In this document: positions 1 to 10,012 of the stretch, one piece after another
Numbering within the stretch: the stretch's first letter is position 1
Layout of the letters: each line of letters begins with the position of its first letter
Source of the DNA: Vibrio hepatarius
Lineage (GTDB): Bacteria > Pseudomonadota > Gammaproteobacteria > Enterobacterales > Vibrionaceae
NCBI RefSeq assembly: GCF_001274785.1
Contig: NZ_LHPI01000012.1
Location: 1-64,000 of the forward strand
DNA: 64,000 nucleotides
Direction: 5' to 3'
The notes under the pieces: model-generated
What the model saw: the letters and a program-made list of their open reading frames with translations, nothing else
Told to the model about the DNA's origin: nothing
Database searches by the model: none
Program-made: the position numbers and the translations under genes

Positions 1-2177
1 GCTTCTGCTTCTGCTTCTGCAAGATTTTCTAGTTCAGGTTCGCTGTCAAGCGTTTGTTCATCGACAACTGCTAGGGGATCAAGCTCAGAATTTTCTTCTG
101 CACCGGTTTCCGGTTCTTCATAGCTTTGCTTCTCAATATCCAGCAGTTCTTCGAATAAATCTGTGCTCTCGTCGCCGATATCATCTGCGTCGCTATCGTC
201 AACAAACTCATCCAGTAGATCCGTACTGTCTTCACTAAGCTGTAGTTCGTCCTCGGCTTGATCATCACCAATCAATTCGTCCAGTTCAGCGTCGAGATTA
301 AATTCGGAGTCGAACTCGTCTTCATCAACCAGTTCGTCCAACAAGCTGGTATCGTCGGCGCTGAGTTCTTCGTCTTCCTCAAAACCAATCAGCTCGTCAA
401 ATGCAGAATCGTCGTCTAAAGACGATTCTGCCGTTGTGTCTGACTTGTTATCAAACGCATCGTCAAACTCATCACTTAAGTCGATAGCCGCTTCGTCAGT
501 CGCATCAGTATCTTGATTGCGTTCGCTATCAATTTCAGACTGTGCTTCTACCATAGCGAAGATGTCGTCGATATCATCATTTGGCGTCACGGCTTGAGTT
601 TCTTCATCGTCGCTCAAATCAAACGAATCGGCGTTTTCAGCCAGTAAGCTATCGATATCTAAATCGTCTTCAAGCTGCTCAGATTCCGCTAATGGCTCTT
701 GTTTATCCAGCTCAAACTCATCGTCTGATTCATCCAAAGTGACATCTTGAGCAAGGAGATCATCGAGGTCATCTTGTGACATCATCTCATCGTCAGAGTC
801 AGACAGGTCAAACCCTTCGTTTACGCTTTCATCTTCGATAACCACTTCGTCGAAGGCACGCTCCATTTCTTCAAGCCCAAGCGCTTTTTCTTCACCTTTG
901 ACTTGGATATCACTGGTGCTTAAATCGACTTCGGTAAAGGCATCATCCAGATCGCCATCTTCATCAATACCCGCAAATGGATCTTCACCGTCTTCACCTT
1001 CTAGATTTAAGTCCAGCTCATCTTCATCTAGTCCAGCAAAGACATCTTCTTCAGTATCGTCTTCTGGCGCGCTTTCTTCTGCTTCTACTTCATCTGCGAG
1101 TAGCAAGTCGTCGTCTTCAGACTCACCAAACAGATCATCATCCAAGATCAACTCGTCATCGACGTCATTGTCTAGAGTTTCTGCCACTACTGGCGCGACG
1201 GTTTGCGGCGTCGTTTGCTGCTCTACTTCTTGCGGAGCCTGCTCTTGTTTACGGCGACCAAGCAGCATTAGCACCAATGCGCCTATTAACAAGCCAGGAA
1301 TGATTGCCAGTGCAGCTACCAGCCAAGTATTCGAGAGCAGTTTATCCAATGCTGACGGCGCCATTTTTTGCTCTTCAGCAAGACGCAGTCTTTCCGCTTC
1401 GAGTAGTTTTTCCACTTCATTGCGGATACGGTCTTCGTCACCGAGTTCGTCTTTTAAGACATCAACTTCAGATTGAACCTGAGCCAACATCATGCGCAGC
1501 TTGAGGTTCTTCTCCTCCAGCGCCATTAACTCGCTTTCTGAGCTCTCGAGTTGCTTCTCTAACGCTTTTGTTTCTTGAACTTTCTCTTGTTGGGCGATTT
1601 GAGCCAAATCGTTATTCGATTGCGATACTGGCGCAGTGTCAACTTGTTGTGGCTGCTGGTTTTCAACTGGTTGTACGGGCTGTGGAGCCGCGACTTGAGC
1701 AGTCTGAGGTTCAACTGTTGGCGTTACCACCTGAGCCGGACGTTGAGGTGCTGGCTGCAGACGCGCTTGGTGCGCATCCATCACACGAATGGCTTGTTGT
1801 GTACTAACACTGCTGATTTGCTCTAGCGACGGGATGCGCAGTGTGCTGCCTGGAATCAGCTCATGGATATTCTGAGCGTCAAAAGCCTGTGGATTGAGCT
1901 GATAGATCGCGTACAACGTCTGTTGAATCGATACCGAGCGGTCGGGACGTAGACTAGACGCAATACCCCAGAGAGTTTCTTGCCCAGACGTTGGGCCGTA
2001 AAAGCGGGATGGCTCGGCACTGCGTGAAGTATTCAGTAGCGGCTCAGAGTATTGTGGAGATGACTGGATCTCGCCATTCGGCCCTTTCAGGCGGATGCTC
2101 TCTGCGCTTACAAATGATGTTTGAGTCACGGCAACCATTGCTAAAGGCAACAGTAGTCGCTGTAGAAGTCGTCGCAT
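1..2177 (-). CDS. fimV: FimV/HubP family polar organiser, C-terminus cut by window edge
   Basis: Large inner-membrane protein that in Vibrio (HubP) marks the cell pole and recruits ParA-like ATPases and polar machinery. The start at 2177 gives MRRLLQRLLLPLAMVAV, a signal peptide. A LysM-like segment follows at about residues 50-110 (ETLWGIASSLRPD...TLRIPS), then a Pro/Gln-rich stretch, a coiled coil at about 180-240, one membrane segment at about 265-292 followed by GRRK, and a very long Asp/Glu-rich cytoplasmic region with loosely repeated units such as LLDELVDEDE and DLLDEFVDD. The frame is open to the window edge, so the C-terminal TPR-like FimV domain is missing here. Downstream of asd and pdxB, the usual vibrio order. 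Family assignment is firm; the HubP role is inferred from the genus. Confidence 0.93.
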   Translation of the reverse strand, partial: MRRLLQRLLLPLAMVAVTQTSFVSAESIRLKGPNGEIQSSPQYSEPLLNTSRSAEPSRFYGPTSGQETLWGIASSLRPDRSVSIQQTLYAIYQLNPQAFDAQNIHELIPGSTLRIPSLEQISSVSTQQAIRVMDAHQARLQPAPQRPAQVVTPTVEPQTAQVAAPQPVQPVENQQPQQVDTAPVSQSNNDLAQIAQQEKVQETKALEKQLESSESELMALEEKNLKLRMMLAQVQSEVDVLKDELGDEDRIRNEVEKLLEAERLRLAEEQKMAPSALDKLLSNTWLVAALAIIPGLLIGALVLMLLGRRKQEQAPQEVEQQTTPQTVAPVVAETLDNDVDDELILDDDLFGESEDDDLLLADEVEAEESAPEDDTEEDVFAGLDEDELDLNLEGEDGEDPFAGIDEDGDLDDAFTEVDLSTSDIQVKGEEKALGLEEMERAFDEVVIEDESVNEGFDLSDSDDEMMSQDDLDDLLAQDVTLDESDDEFELDKQEPLAESEQLEDDLDIDSLLAENADSFDLSDDEETQAVTPNDDIDDIFAMVEAQSEIDSERNQDTDATDEAAIDLSDEFDDAFDNKSDTTAESSLDDDSAFDELIGFEEDEELSADDTSLLDELVDEDEFDSEFNLDAELDELIGDDQAEDELQLSEDSTDLLDEFVDDSDADDIGDESTDLFEELLDIEKQSYEEPETGAEENSELDPLAVVDEQTLDSEPELENLAEAEAE

Positions 2178-2327
2178 ATAAGGCTCAGCTTTGTGCTCAA
2201 TTAAAAGAAATTCGGTCAACTGCTAAATATATCGGATATAGAGGTGAAAACTATAGGTATAGAGCCAAAAAATGTGTGGCTTACGCCATAATCGCATTAA
2301 TCTCACACAAATTTGCTTTGCACGATT

Positions 2328-2356
2328 AAAAAAGCCTCACACATCGGTGAGGCTTT
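2328..2356 (-). terminator. Rho-independent terminator after asd
   Basis: GCCTCAC and GTGAGGC arms with a six-base loop. On the minus strand the stem is followed by a run of T. It lies 22 bases beyond the asd stop and separates asd from fimV. Confidence 0.85.
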
Positions 2357-2377
2357 GATATTGCTATCAGTAAGCGA

Positions 2378-3391
2378 TTAGTAGTAATCGCGAATCAACA
2401 CTTCTGCAATCTGCACTGCGTTGGTCGCTGCACCTTTGCGTACGTTGTCCGCTACCACCCATAAGTTAATGCCGCTATGGTGGCTAATATCGTTACGGAT
2501 TCGACCAACCATCACGCTATCTTTACCGCCAGCATCGCGAACTTGCGTTGGGAAATCTTCACCGTGGAACACTTCAACGCCTTCTGTTTGCTCTAGCAAG
2601 TTAATCACTTCTTGAGCATCGATAGGTGCGCGCGTTTCTACATGAACCGCTTCTGCGTGGCCGTAGAATACTGGCACTCGTACACACGTTGGGTTAACCG
2701 TGATTGATGGGTCATTGAAGATTTTTTGCGTTTCCCACACCATCTTCATTTCTTCTTTGGTGTAACCGTTTTCCATAAATTTGTCGATTTGAGGAATACA
2801 GTTAAACGCGATCTGCTGAGAAAACTCGTTGGTTTCCGCTGGAAGACCGTTAAGCAGTTTCGCCGTTTGGCCTGCTAGCTCGTCGATACCTGATTTACCT
2901 GCACCTGATACAGACTGGTAAGTCGATACGTTAATACGCTCAATACCTACCGCATCGTGGATCGGTTTTAATGCAACCAGCATCTGAATTGTTGAGCAGT
3001 TTGGGTTCGCAATGATGTTGCGGTTGCGAAACTCTGCAATCGCCTCTGGGTTAACTTCTGGCACAACCAAAGGAATGTCGTAGTCGTAGCGGAAGTGTGA
3101 GGTGTTGTCGATCACGACCACACCTGAATCTGCTGCGATTGGCGCCCACTTTTCAGACAGTTCACCGCCAGCAGAAAACAGTGCAATATGCACTTGAGAC
3201 CAGTCGAAGTTCTCTACGTTCTCAACTTTTACTGTTTTACCGTTAAAGCGGTAAGTTTTACCTTCGCTGCGTTCGCTCGCCAATAGGTATAGCTCACCCA
3301 CAGGGAATTTACGCTCTTGAAGAACTTCCAAAATAGTTTCACCGACCGCACCGGTCGCACCTAAAACGGCAACGTTAAATTGTTGGCTCAT
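2378..3391 (-). CDS. asd: Aspartate-semialdehyde dehydrogenase
   Basis: Converts L-aspartyl-4-phosphate to aspartate semialdehyde with NADPH, the branch point to lysine/diaminopimelate, threonine and methionine. It has 337 residues. A nucleotide-binding loop GATGAVG lies at 11-17, the catalytic cysteine is Cys132 in NPNCSTIQ, and His245 in VFYGHAE is the likely acid-base residue. The length and the NPNCSTIQ context match the shorter, Gram-positive-like ASADH class that vibrios carry beside a second copy. Unlike E. coli Usg, which sits at this locus, the catalytic Cys is present, so this should be an active enzyme. Its ATG overlaps the pdxB stop (ATGA), so the two are translationally coupled. 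Confidence 0.95.
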   Translation of the reverse strand: MSQQFNVAVLGATGAVGETILEVLQERKFPVGELYLLASERSEGKTYRFNGKTVKVENVENFDWSQVHIALFSAGGELSEKWAPIAADSGVVVIDNTSHFRYDYDIPLVVPEVNPEAIAEFRNRNIIANPNCSTIQMLVALKPIHDAVGIERINVSTYQSVSGAGKSGIDELAGQTAKLLNGLPAETNEFSQQIAFNCIPQIDKFMENGYTKEEMKMVWETQKIFNDPSITVNPTCVRVPVFYGHAEAVHVETRAPIDAQEVINLLEQTEGVEVFHGEDFPTQVRDAGGKDSVMVGRIRNDISHHSGINLWVVADNVRKGAATNAVQIAEVLIRDYY

Positions 3392-4521
3392 TGACTTACC
3401 TCAACCTGAAAACCTAGTTTTGCCAGTGGCGAGAGATTACAAGACTCATCCCCAACTAGCGTGACAGCACTGTATTCACGACGATCCCAGTAGTTTTTAC
3501 GCATCAGGTCAAATGAACCCGGCTTACTGATTTCGCGGCGGAACAATGCGTCATCTTTGCGCACATCATAAATGAGCTGCGTGATAGTGTGCAGTGTAGC
3601 TTCATCCCACGCTCTGTCGAGTACCAACTTTGGCACTGGCGCGGTTGGCAACAGCTCACTGGCATGCGCGTTTAATTCTTTATTTAAAAACTCACAGTAA
3701 CTATTGAATATCATCGTCGTACCGCGAGCTTTCCCTTCAAGACCATAACCGGCGACGTGAGGGGTGGCGAATGCTAGCAGAGGCAGAAGCTCCATATCAA
3801 CCTCTGGCTCGAATTCAAACACATCTAGCGCCGCAATAAAGCCATCATTTTTCAACAGCCTTGCCTTTAGCGCCGTGTTATCAACGATCGGCCCGCGTGC
3901 CGCATTAATCAAAATCTGGTCACCGCGAAGAGAGTTGAGGCGCGCTTCATCAAACATGTGATGAGTCGGATGTTCACCATCACGGGTGATAGGAGTGTGC
4001 AGCGTGATAATATCCGCTTGCTCAATCAAAGTATCAAGCGGTGTAAACGTTCGGCTATCGCCTTGTTCTTGCTTCGGTGGATCGTTAATCAGCACCTTGA
4101 TGCCGATTCCTTCCAAACATTGCTGCAGATAACTACCGACTTGCCCTGCCCCGATGATCCCAACGGTTTTATCAAACACCGAGAAGCCGTGCTGCTGAGC
4201 CAGCACCATCATGACGCTGAAAGCGTACTCGGCGACACCGACCTTGTTACAGCCCGGAGCAGCGGTAAAGAAAATACCTTTCTCTTTCAATAGTGCTTGA
4301 TCAACGTGGTCCATCCCCGCCGTAGCAGTACCGACAAATTTCAATTTATTCGCTTTGGCGATCAGCGCCGCGTTGACTTTGGTGACAGAGCGAATCATCA
4401 GAGCGTCAACATCCACTAAGTCATCAGCGGTGAGCGTGCGACCCGATTTAAGAACAACGTCACCAAGTTGGCTAAACAGTTGTTCGGCATAAGGCATATT
4501 TTCGTCGATTAGGATTTTCAT
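3388..4521 (-). CDS. pdxB: Erythronate-4-phosphate dehydrogenase
   Basis: Second step of the deoxyxylulose-5-phosphate-dependent pyridoxal phosphate pathway, oxidising 4-phosphoerythronate. The frame is open for 30 codons further upstream, but the conserved start is [15 protein letters not shown] at 4521, giving 377 residues, the family length. NAD-binding loop GAGQVG at 124-129; catalytic set Arg209, Glu238 and His255 (FATPH) matches the D-isomer 2-hydroxyacid dehydrogenase pattern. The C-terminal PdxB dimerisation domain is complete. First gene of a pdxB-asd pair with a 4-bp ATGA overlap. Confidence 0.96.
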   Translation of the reverse strand: MKILIDENMPYAEQLFSQLGDVVLKSGRTLTADDLVDVDALMIRSVTKVNAALIAKANKLKFVGTATAGMDHVDQALLKEKGIFFTAAPGCNKVGVAEYAFSVMMVLAQQHGFSVFDKTVGIIGAGQVGSYLQQCLEGIGIKVLINDPPKQEQGDSRTFTPLDTLIEQADIITLHTPITRDGEHPTHHMFDEARLNSLRGDQILINAARGPIVDNTALKARLLKNDGFIAALDVFEFEPEVDMELLPLLAFATPHVAGYGLEGKARGTTMIFNSYCEFLNKELNAHASELLPTAPVPKLVLDRAWDEATLHTITQLIYDVRKDDALFRREISKPGSFDLMRKNYWDRREYSAVTLVGDESCNLSPLAKLGFQVEVSQ

Positions 4522-4621
4522 GGCGTGAGTGTGCGACTTACCTGTCGTTATCTGTGAAATGAGAATAAAAGCGATTGTGCAGAAAAGTAGAGAGCCTGTC
4601 GAGATAAACACGGCTTAGAAA

Positions 4622-4774
4622 GAAAAATGCCCGGCAAATTGCCGGGCAAAGTTCCAGAACAAAAGGATCCTAACCCGCTCTCCATGGGTCAGAGTCTGCG
4701 TCTGTTCGACTAATCTCAATAGAGTTAGTCAGCTCTGGAAACTGTTTTGCCAAGACAGAGCTCGGCAAATTCAG
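4622..4774 (-). ncRNA. fabB 3' UTR, candidate FarS-type sRNA
   Basis: In Vibrio cholerae the sRNA FarS is cut by RNase E from the fabB 3' UTR and represses fadE. Here the 3' region of fabB is structured. A hairpin built on GACTAA...TTAGTC (4708-4730) lies inside CAGAG...CTCTG arms, then comes an unstructured stretch, then a strong terminator hairpin. That is the layout expected of a 3'-UTR-derived Hfq sRNA. I compared layout and gene context, not an aligned FarS sequence, so the 5' end and identity are inference. Confidence 0.42.
4623..4650 (-). terminator. Rho-independent terminator of fabB
   Basis: TGCCCGGC and GCCGGGCA arms (4628-4648) with a five-base loop, followed on the minus strand by TTTTT. 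It ends the fabB transcript and would be the 3' end of any sRNA cut from it. Confidence 0.88.
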
Positions 4775-5986
4775 TTAGCCTTGGTACTTTTTGATTACTA
4801 GAGTTGCGTTTGTACCACCAAAACCAAAGCTGTTTGACATAACAGTGTTCAATTCTACTTCACGAGCTTCAGTAACGATATCCAGACCTTGTGCTGCTTC
4901 GTCTAGATTCTCGATATTAATACTTGGCGCAATGAAACCGTTGTCTAGCATTAGCGTTGAGTAGATGGCTTCGTGAACACCTGCCGCACCTAGCGCGTGA
5001 CCAGTCATCGCTTTAGTTGCAGAAATTGCTGGGCTGTTGTCACCAAAGAGTTCTTGGATAGCGCCTAACTCTTTCACATCACCCACTGGTGTTGACGTGC
5101 CGTGAGTGTTTACGTAGTCCACACCGTCAACGTCTTGCATTGCCATCTTCATACAACGAACCGCACCTTCACCAGATGGCGCTACCATGTCGTAACCATC
5201 TGAAGTTGCGCCGTAGCCAACGATCTCGCCGTAGATTTTCGCGCCACGAGCCAATGCGTGCTCAAGCTCTTCAACCACCAGCATGCCGCCGCCGCCAGAG
5301 ATAACGAAACCGTCACGAGCTGCATCGTAAGTACGTGATGCTTTTTCTGGAGTGTCGTTGTACTTGGTTGATAGTGCGCCCATCGCATCAAACATCATAG
5401 TTTGAGACCAGTCTAGCTCTTCACCACCACCAGCGAATACGATGTCTTGTTTACCCAGTTGGATAAGTTCCATTGCGTGACCAATACAGTGTGCAGATGT
5501 TGCACATGCAGAGCTCATTGAGTAGTTCACACCACGGATTTTGAATGGCGTCGCCAAACAAGCAGATACAGTTGAAGACATAGTACGAGGAACCATGTAA
5601 GGGCCCACACGTTTTACGCCTTTCTCACGCATGATGTCAGTTGCAACCGTTTGGTTTAGCGCAGAAGCACCACCAGAACCCGCAACAATACCAGTACGGT
5701 CGTTAGACACTTGCTCTTCAGTTAGACCTGCGTCTGCAATTGCTTGCTCCATAGATAGGTATGCATACGCAGCCGCATCACCCATAAAGCGCATCTGTTT
5801 ACGGTCAATATGTTCTGCTGGGTTGATTTTTAGATCACCCCAAACCTGAGAACGAAGACCTTTCTCTTTGAACTGCTCAGACGCAGTGATACCAGATTTA
5901 CCTTCTTTTAGAGACGCTAAAACTTCTTCGACGTTGTTACCGATACTCGAAACAATACCCATACCGGTGATTACGACACGTTTCAT
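4775..5986 (-). CDS. fabB: Beta-ketoacyl-ACP synthase I
   Basis: Condensing enzyme that elongates acyl-ACP and is needed for the unsaturated fatty acid branch. It has 403 residues. The catalytic triad is Cys161 (SSACATSAH), His295 ([11 protein letters not shown]) and His330 (GHALGAAG), with Lys325 also in place. FabB rather than FabF by length and by the [16 protein letters not shown] start. Divergent from mnmC as in E. coli. In E. coli and V. cholerae fabB is activated by FadR; a weak FadR-like half-site lies upstream. Confidence 0.97.
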   Translation of the reverse strand: MKRVVITGMGIVSSIGNNVEEVLASLKEGKSGITASEQFKEKGLRSQVWGDLKINPAEHIDRKQMRFMGDAAAYAYLSMEQAIADAGLTEEQVSNDRTGIVAGSGGASALNQTVATDIMREKGVKRVGPYMVPRTMSSTVSACLATPFKIRGVNYSMSSACATSAHCIGHAMELIQLGKQDIVFAGGGEELDWSQTMMFDAMGALSTKYNDTPEKASRTYDAARDGFVISGGGGMLVVEELEHALARGAKIYGEIVGYGATSDGYDMVAPSGEGAVRCMKMAMQDVDGVDYVNTHGTSTPVGDVKELGAIQELFGDNSPAISATKAMTGHALGAAGVHEAIYSTLMLDNGFIAPSINIENLDEAAQGLDIVTEAREVELNTVMSNSFGFGGTNATLVIKKYQG

Positions 5987-6041
5987 TATGACATTCCTAT
6001 AATTCTAAGTTCCGCTAGATAATAACTAAGTTACAGCACAA

Positions 6042-6058
6042 AAGTGGTCAGCTTTCCC
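6042..6058 (-). promoter_or_regulatory. Possible FadR half-site upstream of fabB
   Basis: AAGTGGTCAGC resembles one half of the FadR operator (AACTGGTCNGACCAGTT). The second half is poor. It lies about 55-70 bases upstream of the fabB start, where FadR activates fabB in related species. Weak on sequence alone. Confidence 0.28.
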
Positions 6059-6114
6059 ATAAATCCGTACAATCGCTCCCAGTTTATCGCTCTAATCACA
6101 CAAATTCTGACATT

Positions 6115-8133
6115 ATGACTTCGATTACCAATGCACAACTTGGCTGGAATGACGCAGGCACACCCGTTTCTGACCAGTTTGATGACGTCTATTTCTCAAA
6201 CGTAAACGGTTTAGAAGAAACACGTTACGTATTCCTTGGACAAAATCATCTCCCACAGAGATGGCAGGATTATGACGAGCGCCGCTTTGTTATCGGAGAA
6301 ACTGGCTTTGGCACCGGGCTTAACTTTCTCGCGGTGTGGCAATGGTTCAATCAGTTTAGACAAGAGAACCCTGACGCTGCACTAAAAGAGCTGCATTTCA
6401 TCAGCTTTGAAAAATACCCGCTGAGCAAAGACGACTTAATTAAAGCGCACCAAGCGTGGCCAGAGCTGGCCGAGTACGCGCAAAAACTGCAGCAGCACTA
6501 CCCTATCGCGGTGCCAGAGTGTCATCGTATTGTGTTGGAAGATGGCGCGGTGACGCTGGATCTTTGGTTTGGCGACATTAAAGATTGCATGCCGAAAGTG
6601 CCGGTGGCTGAACAAGGCATCATCGATGCTTGGTTCCTCGATGGATTCGCGCCGAGCAAAAACCCTGAAATGTGGAATCAAGAGCTGTTTAACGGCATGG
6701 CGAAACTGGCCAAGGTTGACTGCACGTGTGCGACGTTTACCGCAGCAGGCTTTGTACGCCGAGGCCTGATTGACGCCGGATTCGAGATGAAAAAGGTCAA
6801 AGGCTTTGGTACTAAACGTGACATGATCGCCGGAGCACTTAAAGAGCGTCACGCTCATGGCAACGTTAAGCCTTGGTTTGCCCGTACAGGCAGCGCTTCT
6901 ACGGAATCAATCGCTATCGTGGGTGGCGGCATCGCCAGTGCGACATTGGCTAAAACACTGTTACGTCGCGGTAAACGTGTGACCTTGTATTGCCAAGACG
7001 AACAAGCCGCACAAGGCGCATCAGGTAACCGACAAGGCGCGGTGTATCCACTGCTTAACGGTTCGCACAGTAATGTCTCGCGTGTTTTTGCCCCAGCGTT
7101 TCTGTTTGCTCGCCAATTTGTCGACCAAGCGGCTGAGTCAGTCGAGTTTGATCATGATTGGTGTGGCGTCACCCAACTAATGTGGGATGAAAAAGCGCAA
7201 GTCAAGCTAGAAAAGATGCTGCAAGGCAACTTTGCGGCTGAATTGATGACAAAACTCAGCGCTGAAGAAACCAGTCAAAAAATTGGCTTACCGATCGACC
7301 AAGCCAGTATCCACTACCCGTTAGGCGGTTGGCTTTGCCCTGCACAACTGACTCAAGGATTAATTACGTCGCTGCAGCAAAACCCGTTGTTCACCGCAAA
7401 CTTCAACAGCAAAGTAGAAAAGCTGGACTGGGATAATGACAAACAAACTTGGCACGTGACAGCGAACGGTCAGCGTTTTGAACACGATACGGTCGTTGTC
7501 GCTAACGGCCACCAGTTTGGCGATATCGTGCAAACTGCTGATATCCCGCTCGGCCAGGTTAAAGGTCAAGTCAGCCACATTCCGACCACGGAAACACTGA
7601 ACCAACTGAAAACCGTACTTTGTTACGACGGCTATATGACACCGGTGAACCCAAACAACGGCCAGCATTGCATTGGTGCCAGCTACGACCGCAATCATCT
7701 CGACTACGAGTTTGATCCTGCGGCGCAGCAAGACAACGGTGATAAGCTGCGTAAATGTATTCCAAATCAAGCTTGGCCTGAGCAAGTGGATACGTCTGGT
7801 AATCAGTCTCGTCAAGGGATTCGCTGCGTTAGCCGTGACCATCTGCCTTTCGTCGGTAATGTGGGAGCATTAGAAGAAACGAAAGCGGTCTACAAGGGTC
7901 TTCAAACCTCTACTGAACAAGACGCGGCGACCGTACCACACTACCCAAATCTATTTTGTATGTTAGGGCTAGGCTCTCGCGGTTTGAGTTCCGCACCTCT
8001 GCTAGCGGAAACACTGGCTTCGCAAATCTGCGGAGACCCACTACCGCTACCCGTTGATGTATTAGAGCAGCTTCACCCAAGCCGAATGTGGGTGCGTAAA
8101 TTGCGTAAAGGCAAAGCGATCACCGAGCTATAA
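6115..8133 (+). CDS. mnmC: Bifunctional tRNA mnm5s2U methyltransferase / FAD-dependent oxidoreductase
   Basis: Makes the last steps of mnm5s2U34 in tRNA wobble positions. The C-terminal FAD domain removes the carboxymethyl part of cmnm5s2U, and the N-terminal domain methylates nm5s2U with SAM. It has 672 residues. SAM-binding loop [10 protein letters not shown] at 61-70, the [12 protein letters not shown] signature at 176-187, and an FAD-binding dinucleotide fold starting [10 protein letters not shown] near 266-275. Both domains are complete. Divergent from fabB; ends in a bidirectional terminator. Confidence 0.97.
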   Translation: MTSITNAQLGWNDAGTPVSDQFDDVYFSNVNGLEETRYVFLGQNHLPQRWQDYDERRFVIGETGFGTGLNFLAVWQWFNQFRQENPDAALKELHFISFEKYPLSKDDLIKAHQAWPELAEYAQKLQQHYPIAVPECHRIVLEDGAVTLDLWFGDIKDCMPKVPVAEQGIIDAWFLDGFAPSKNPEMWNQELFNGMAKLAKVDCTCATFTAAGFVRRGLIDAGFEMKKVKGFGTKRDMIAGALKERHAHGNVKPWFARTGSASTESIAIVGGGIASATLAKTLLRRGKRVTLYCQDEQAAQGASGNRQGAVYPLLNGSHSNVSRVFAPAFLFARQFVDQAAESVEFDHDWCGVTQLMWDEKAQVKLEKMLQGNFAAELMTKLSAEETSQKIGLPIDQASIHYPLGGWLCPAQLTQGLITSLQQNPLFTANFNSKVEKLDWDNDKQTWHVTANGQRFEHDTVVVANGHQFGDIVQTADIPLGQVKGQVSHIPTTETLNQLKTVLCYDGYMTPVNPNNGQHCIGASYDRNHLDYEFDPAAQQDNGDKLRKCIPNQAWPEQVDTSGNQSRQGIRCVSRDHLPFVGNVGALEETKAVYKGLQTSTEQDAATVPHYPNLFCMLGLGSRGLSSAPLLAETLASQICGDPLPLPVDVLEQLHPSRMWVRKLRKGKAITEL

Positions 8134-8151
8134 CGATAAATAATACGCAAT

Positions 8152-8179
8152 AAAAAACGCCTCAATCGAGGCGTTTTTT
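8152..8179. terminator. Bidirectional terminator between mnmC and yfcL
   Basis: ACGCCTC / GAGGCGT stem, four-base loop, A-run on one side and T-run on the other. It serves convergent mnmC and the yfcL-like gene. Confidence 0.9.
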
Positions 8180-8199
8180 ATTATCAATCGGTATTGGAA

Positions 8200-8463
8200 T
8201 TACGCTTGATTGGCAAGGTCAGTCCAAAGGTCATTGACGATAGTACGGTCTGCTGGGCTAAGCTCAGAGCGCGCTTGGTCAAGGCTAGATTGGATACGAG
8301 CTTTTAGTTCTTCCACATCGTTAATGCCTTCTTCTTCGCACGACGCAGCTGACAGCGAAATATGACCACGTAAGTAACCACCAGCAAAGAGTTCATCATC
8401 AGACGCGCTAGAAATACGTGCATCAATCAGCTCAAGTAGCTTCTCTTCAAATTCAATAATCAT
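8200..8463 (-). CDS. YfcL family protein
   Basis: Small acidic soluble protein of 87 residues, MIIEFEEKLLELIDARIS..., matching the YfcL family of unknown function. In enterics yfcL lies beside epmC (yfcM), and the same pairing is seen here, 110 bases apart on the same strand. No catalytic motif, signal peptide or membrane segment is visible. Probably co-transcribed with epmC, as no terminator is clear between them. Confidence 0.85.
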   Translation of the reverse strand: MIIEFEEKLLELIDARISSASDDELFAGGYLRGHISLSAASCEEEGINDVEELKARIQSSLDQARSELSPADRTIVNDLWTDLANQA

Positions 8464-8573
8464 TGTTGCTTTTCGCCTAAATCAGTTTGCGTTTTGAAAT
8501 CAGCGCCGAGCTTCTCATATTGACAAAGTGAACGCAAATACTACCGAGTCGCAAACTATTTACGTAGCAGTCG

Positions 8574-9104
8574 CTACTTCACTTCAAATTGGCAAAGCTG
8601 TAATTCGGGAACTTGGTAAAACTCACGCAGCGCTTGAGAAAGCTGCTCCACACGCGGTGGAATCCCCTGTTCAAAAATGCGCACCACTTCTTGATGCACT
8701 TTTGCCATAAAAGCGAGTCGGTCTGGTTCAAAATCGCCATTGAGGTTGTCGCAACTTACCGTAAACGGAAAACCCGCACTTAACGACAAAATCCATTCAT
8801 ACGCTTGCGGCCTGATTTCAACTTTTTCGAATTCCGCCTGCACTTGCTCGGTACGCCCGTCCGGCTCATACCAATAACCGAAGTCTTCTAACAAGCGACG
8901 TTGTGGCCCAGCCACACACCAGTGCGCAATCTCATGCATCGCAGATGCGTAAAACCCACGAGCAAAAACAATTCGGTGGTAAGGCACTGCGTCGTCAGCA
9001 GGTAAATAGATAGGCTCATCGTTGCCTAATTCCAACTTGGTGTTGTACTCGGCAAAGAAGGTGTCATTAAAAATCTTAATCAGGTCTTGGTAAGCGTGGC
9101 TCAT
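8574..9104 (-). CDS. epmC: Elongation factor P hydroxylase
   Basis: EpmC (YfcM) hydroxylates the beta-lysyl-lysine on EF-P, the last step of the modification that helps ribosomes pass polyproline. It has 176 residues, close to the family's usual length. Metal-site motif HEIAHW at 57-62 followed by the conserved CVAGPQRRLLEDFGYWYEPD block. It starts with MSHAYQDLIKIFNDTF. EpmA and EpmB are not in this window. Assignment rests on these signature blocks and on the neighbouring yfcL. Confidence 0.92.
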   Translation of the reverse strand: MSHAYQDLIKIFNDTFFAEYNTKLELGNDEPIYLPADDAVPYHRIVFARGFYASAMHEIAHWCVAGPQRRLLEDFGYWYEPDGRTEQVQAEFEKVEIRPQAYEWILSLSAGFPFTVSCDNLNGDFEPDRLAFMAKVHQEVVRIFEQGIPPRVEQLSQALREFYQVPELQLCQFEVK

Positions 9105-9320
9105 GCTAAATCATCGAAAGCTTATATACTGCGGGGGCATTCTCACTATTTTTGTGGATAAATGCAAATTTGAACACTAGCTTAGTGACATTAGAAATAG
9201 TTATAAGTCAAACGTTTTCACCCCCACAAAATCTCATTCGTCACAGATCACATTTCCTAATACACTCACGCATTCATTATATGATACCGCCGCCTTATAA
9301 CGGCTTCACAAATTTGAGAT

Positions 9321-9950
9321 ATGGCTATGCTGTTAAGTGTCTTATATATCATTGGTATTACCGCTGAAGCGATGACGGGTGCATTGAGCGCAGGGCGCAG
9401 AAAAATGGACTGGTTTGGCGTAATGCTGGTCGCTAGTGCAACGGCAATCGGTGGTGGTACGGTTCGTGACATTCTATTGGGGCATTACCCGTTGGGCTGG
9501 GTGGAAAATCCTGAGTTCCTCGCCATCACTTGTGTCGCGGGCGTACTGACAACTGGCTTGGCGAAATGGGTGATTAAATTAAAAGGCCTGTTTATTCGCC
9601 TTGATGCGCTGGGTTTGATTGTATTTAGTATCATCGGTACCAAAGTGGCGTTAGGCATGGGACTGCACCCTGGTATCTGCATGGTGTCAGCACTAGTCAC
9701 TGGTGTTTTTGGTGGTCTGTTGCGCGACTTAATTTGTCGTCAGACGCCGCTGGTACTGCACGAGGAGCTTTACGCGTCGATCGCATTAGTTGCGTCTGCG
9801 CTGTACCTAGCATTACTTGAATTTGGCATCAACGATGTAACCTCAACCATCGTGACACTCGTCGTGGGTTACATGCTGCGCATGGCTGCGGTAAGATTCA
9901 AATGGCGTTTACCGTCATTCCAGTTGGAAGCAGAAAACTCGCTCCACTAA
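9321..9950 (+). CDS. UPF0126/TRIC family inner-membrane protein (possible glycine transporter)
   Basis: 209-residue integral membrane protein with about seven hydrophobic segments. Two internally repeated halves carry the family signatures SATAIGGGTVRDILLG and GVFGGLLRDLICRQTPLV. The family (YicG/YadS type) is annotated either as trimeric intracellular cation channel or as UPF0126, and mutant-fitness studies in other proteobacteria implicate members in glycine uptake. Substrate here is inference. A second ATG lies two codons in. Monocistronic, between a 216-base upstream gap with no other gene and a terminator. Confidence 0.85.
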   Translation: MAMLLSVLYIIGITAEAMTGALSAGRRKMDWFGVMLVASATAIGGGTVRDILLGHYPLGWVENPEFLAITCVAGVLTTGLAKWVIKLKGLFIRLDALGLIVFSIIGTKVALGMGLHPGICMVSALVTGVFGGLLRDLICRQTPLVLHEELYASIALVASALYLALLEFGINDVTSTIVTLVVGYMLRMAAVRFKWRLPSFQLEAENSLH

Positions 9951-9971
9951 TTGCTGAATAGATGCAGATAG

Positions 9972-10003
9972 AAAAAACGCCAATCATTTGATTGGCGTTT
10001 TTT
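9972..10003. terminator. Bidirectional terminator between the TRIC gene and aroC
   Basis: ACGCCAATC / GATTGGCGT stem with flanking A and T runs, between convergent genes. Confidence 0.9.
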
Positions 10004-10012
10004 GTTATGCGA

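Noticed and set aside
1..24. GCTTCT hexamer repeat at the left edge as a microsatellite
   Set aside because: Encodes Glu-Ala repeats inside fimV in frame. Only about three and a half units are visible.
898..1476. 192-codon serine-rich open frame on the plus strand
   Set aside because: Mirror of the Asp/Glu codons of fimV (GAN read backwards gives TCN/TTC serine-like codons). No family resemblance and inside a real gene.
9105..9320. Glycine riboswitch ahead of the UPF0126 gene
   Set aside because: Considered because of the glycine-transport proposal, but no paired aptamer pattern is visible. A half CRP-like GATCACATTT is present without its partner.
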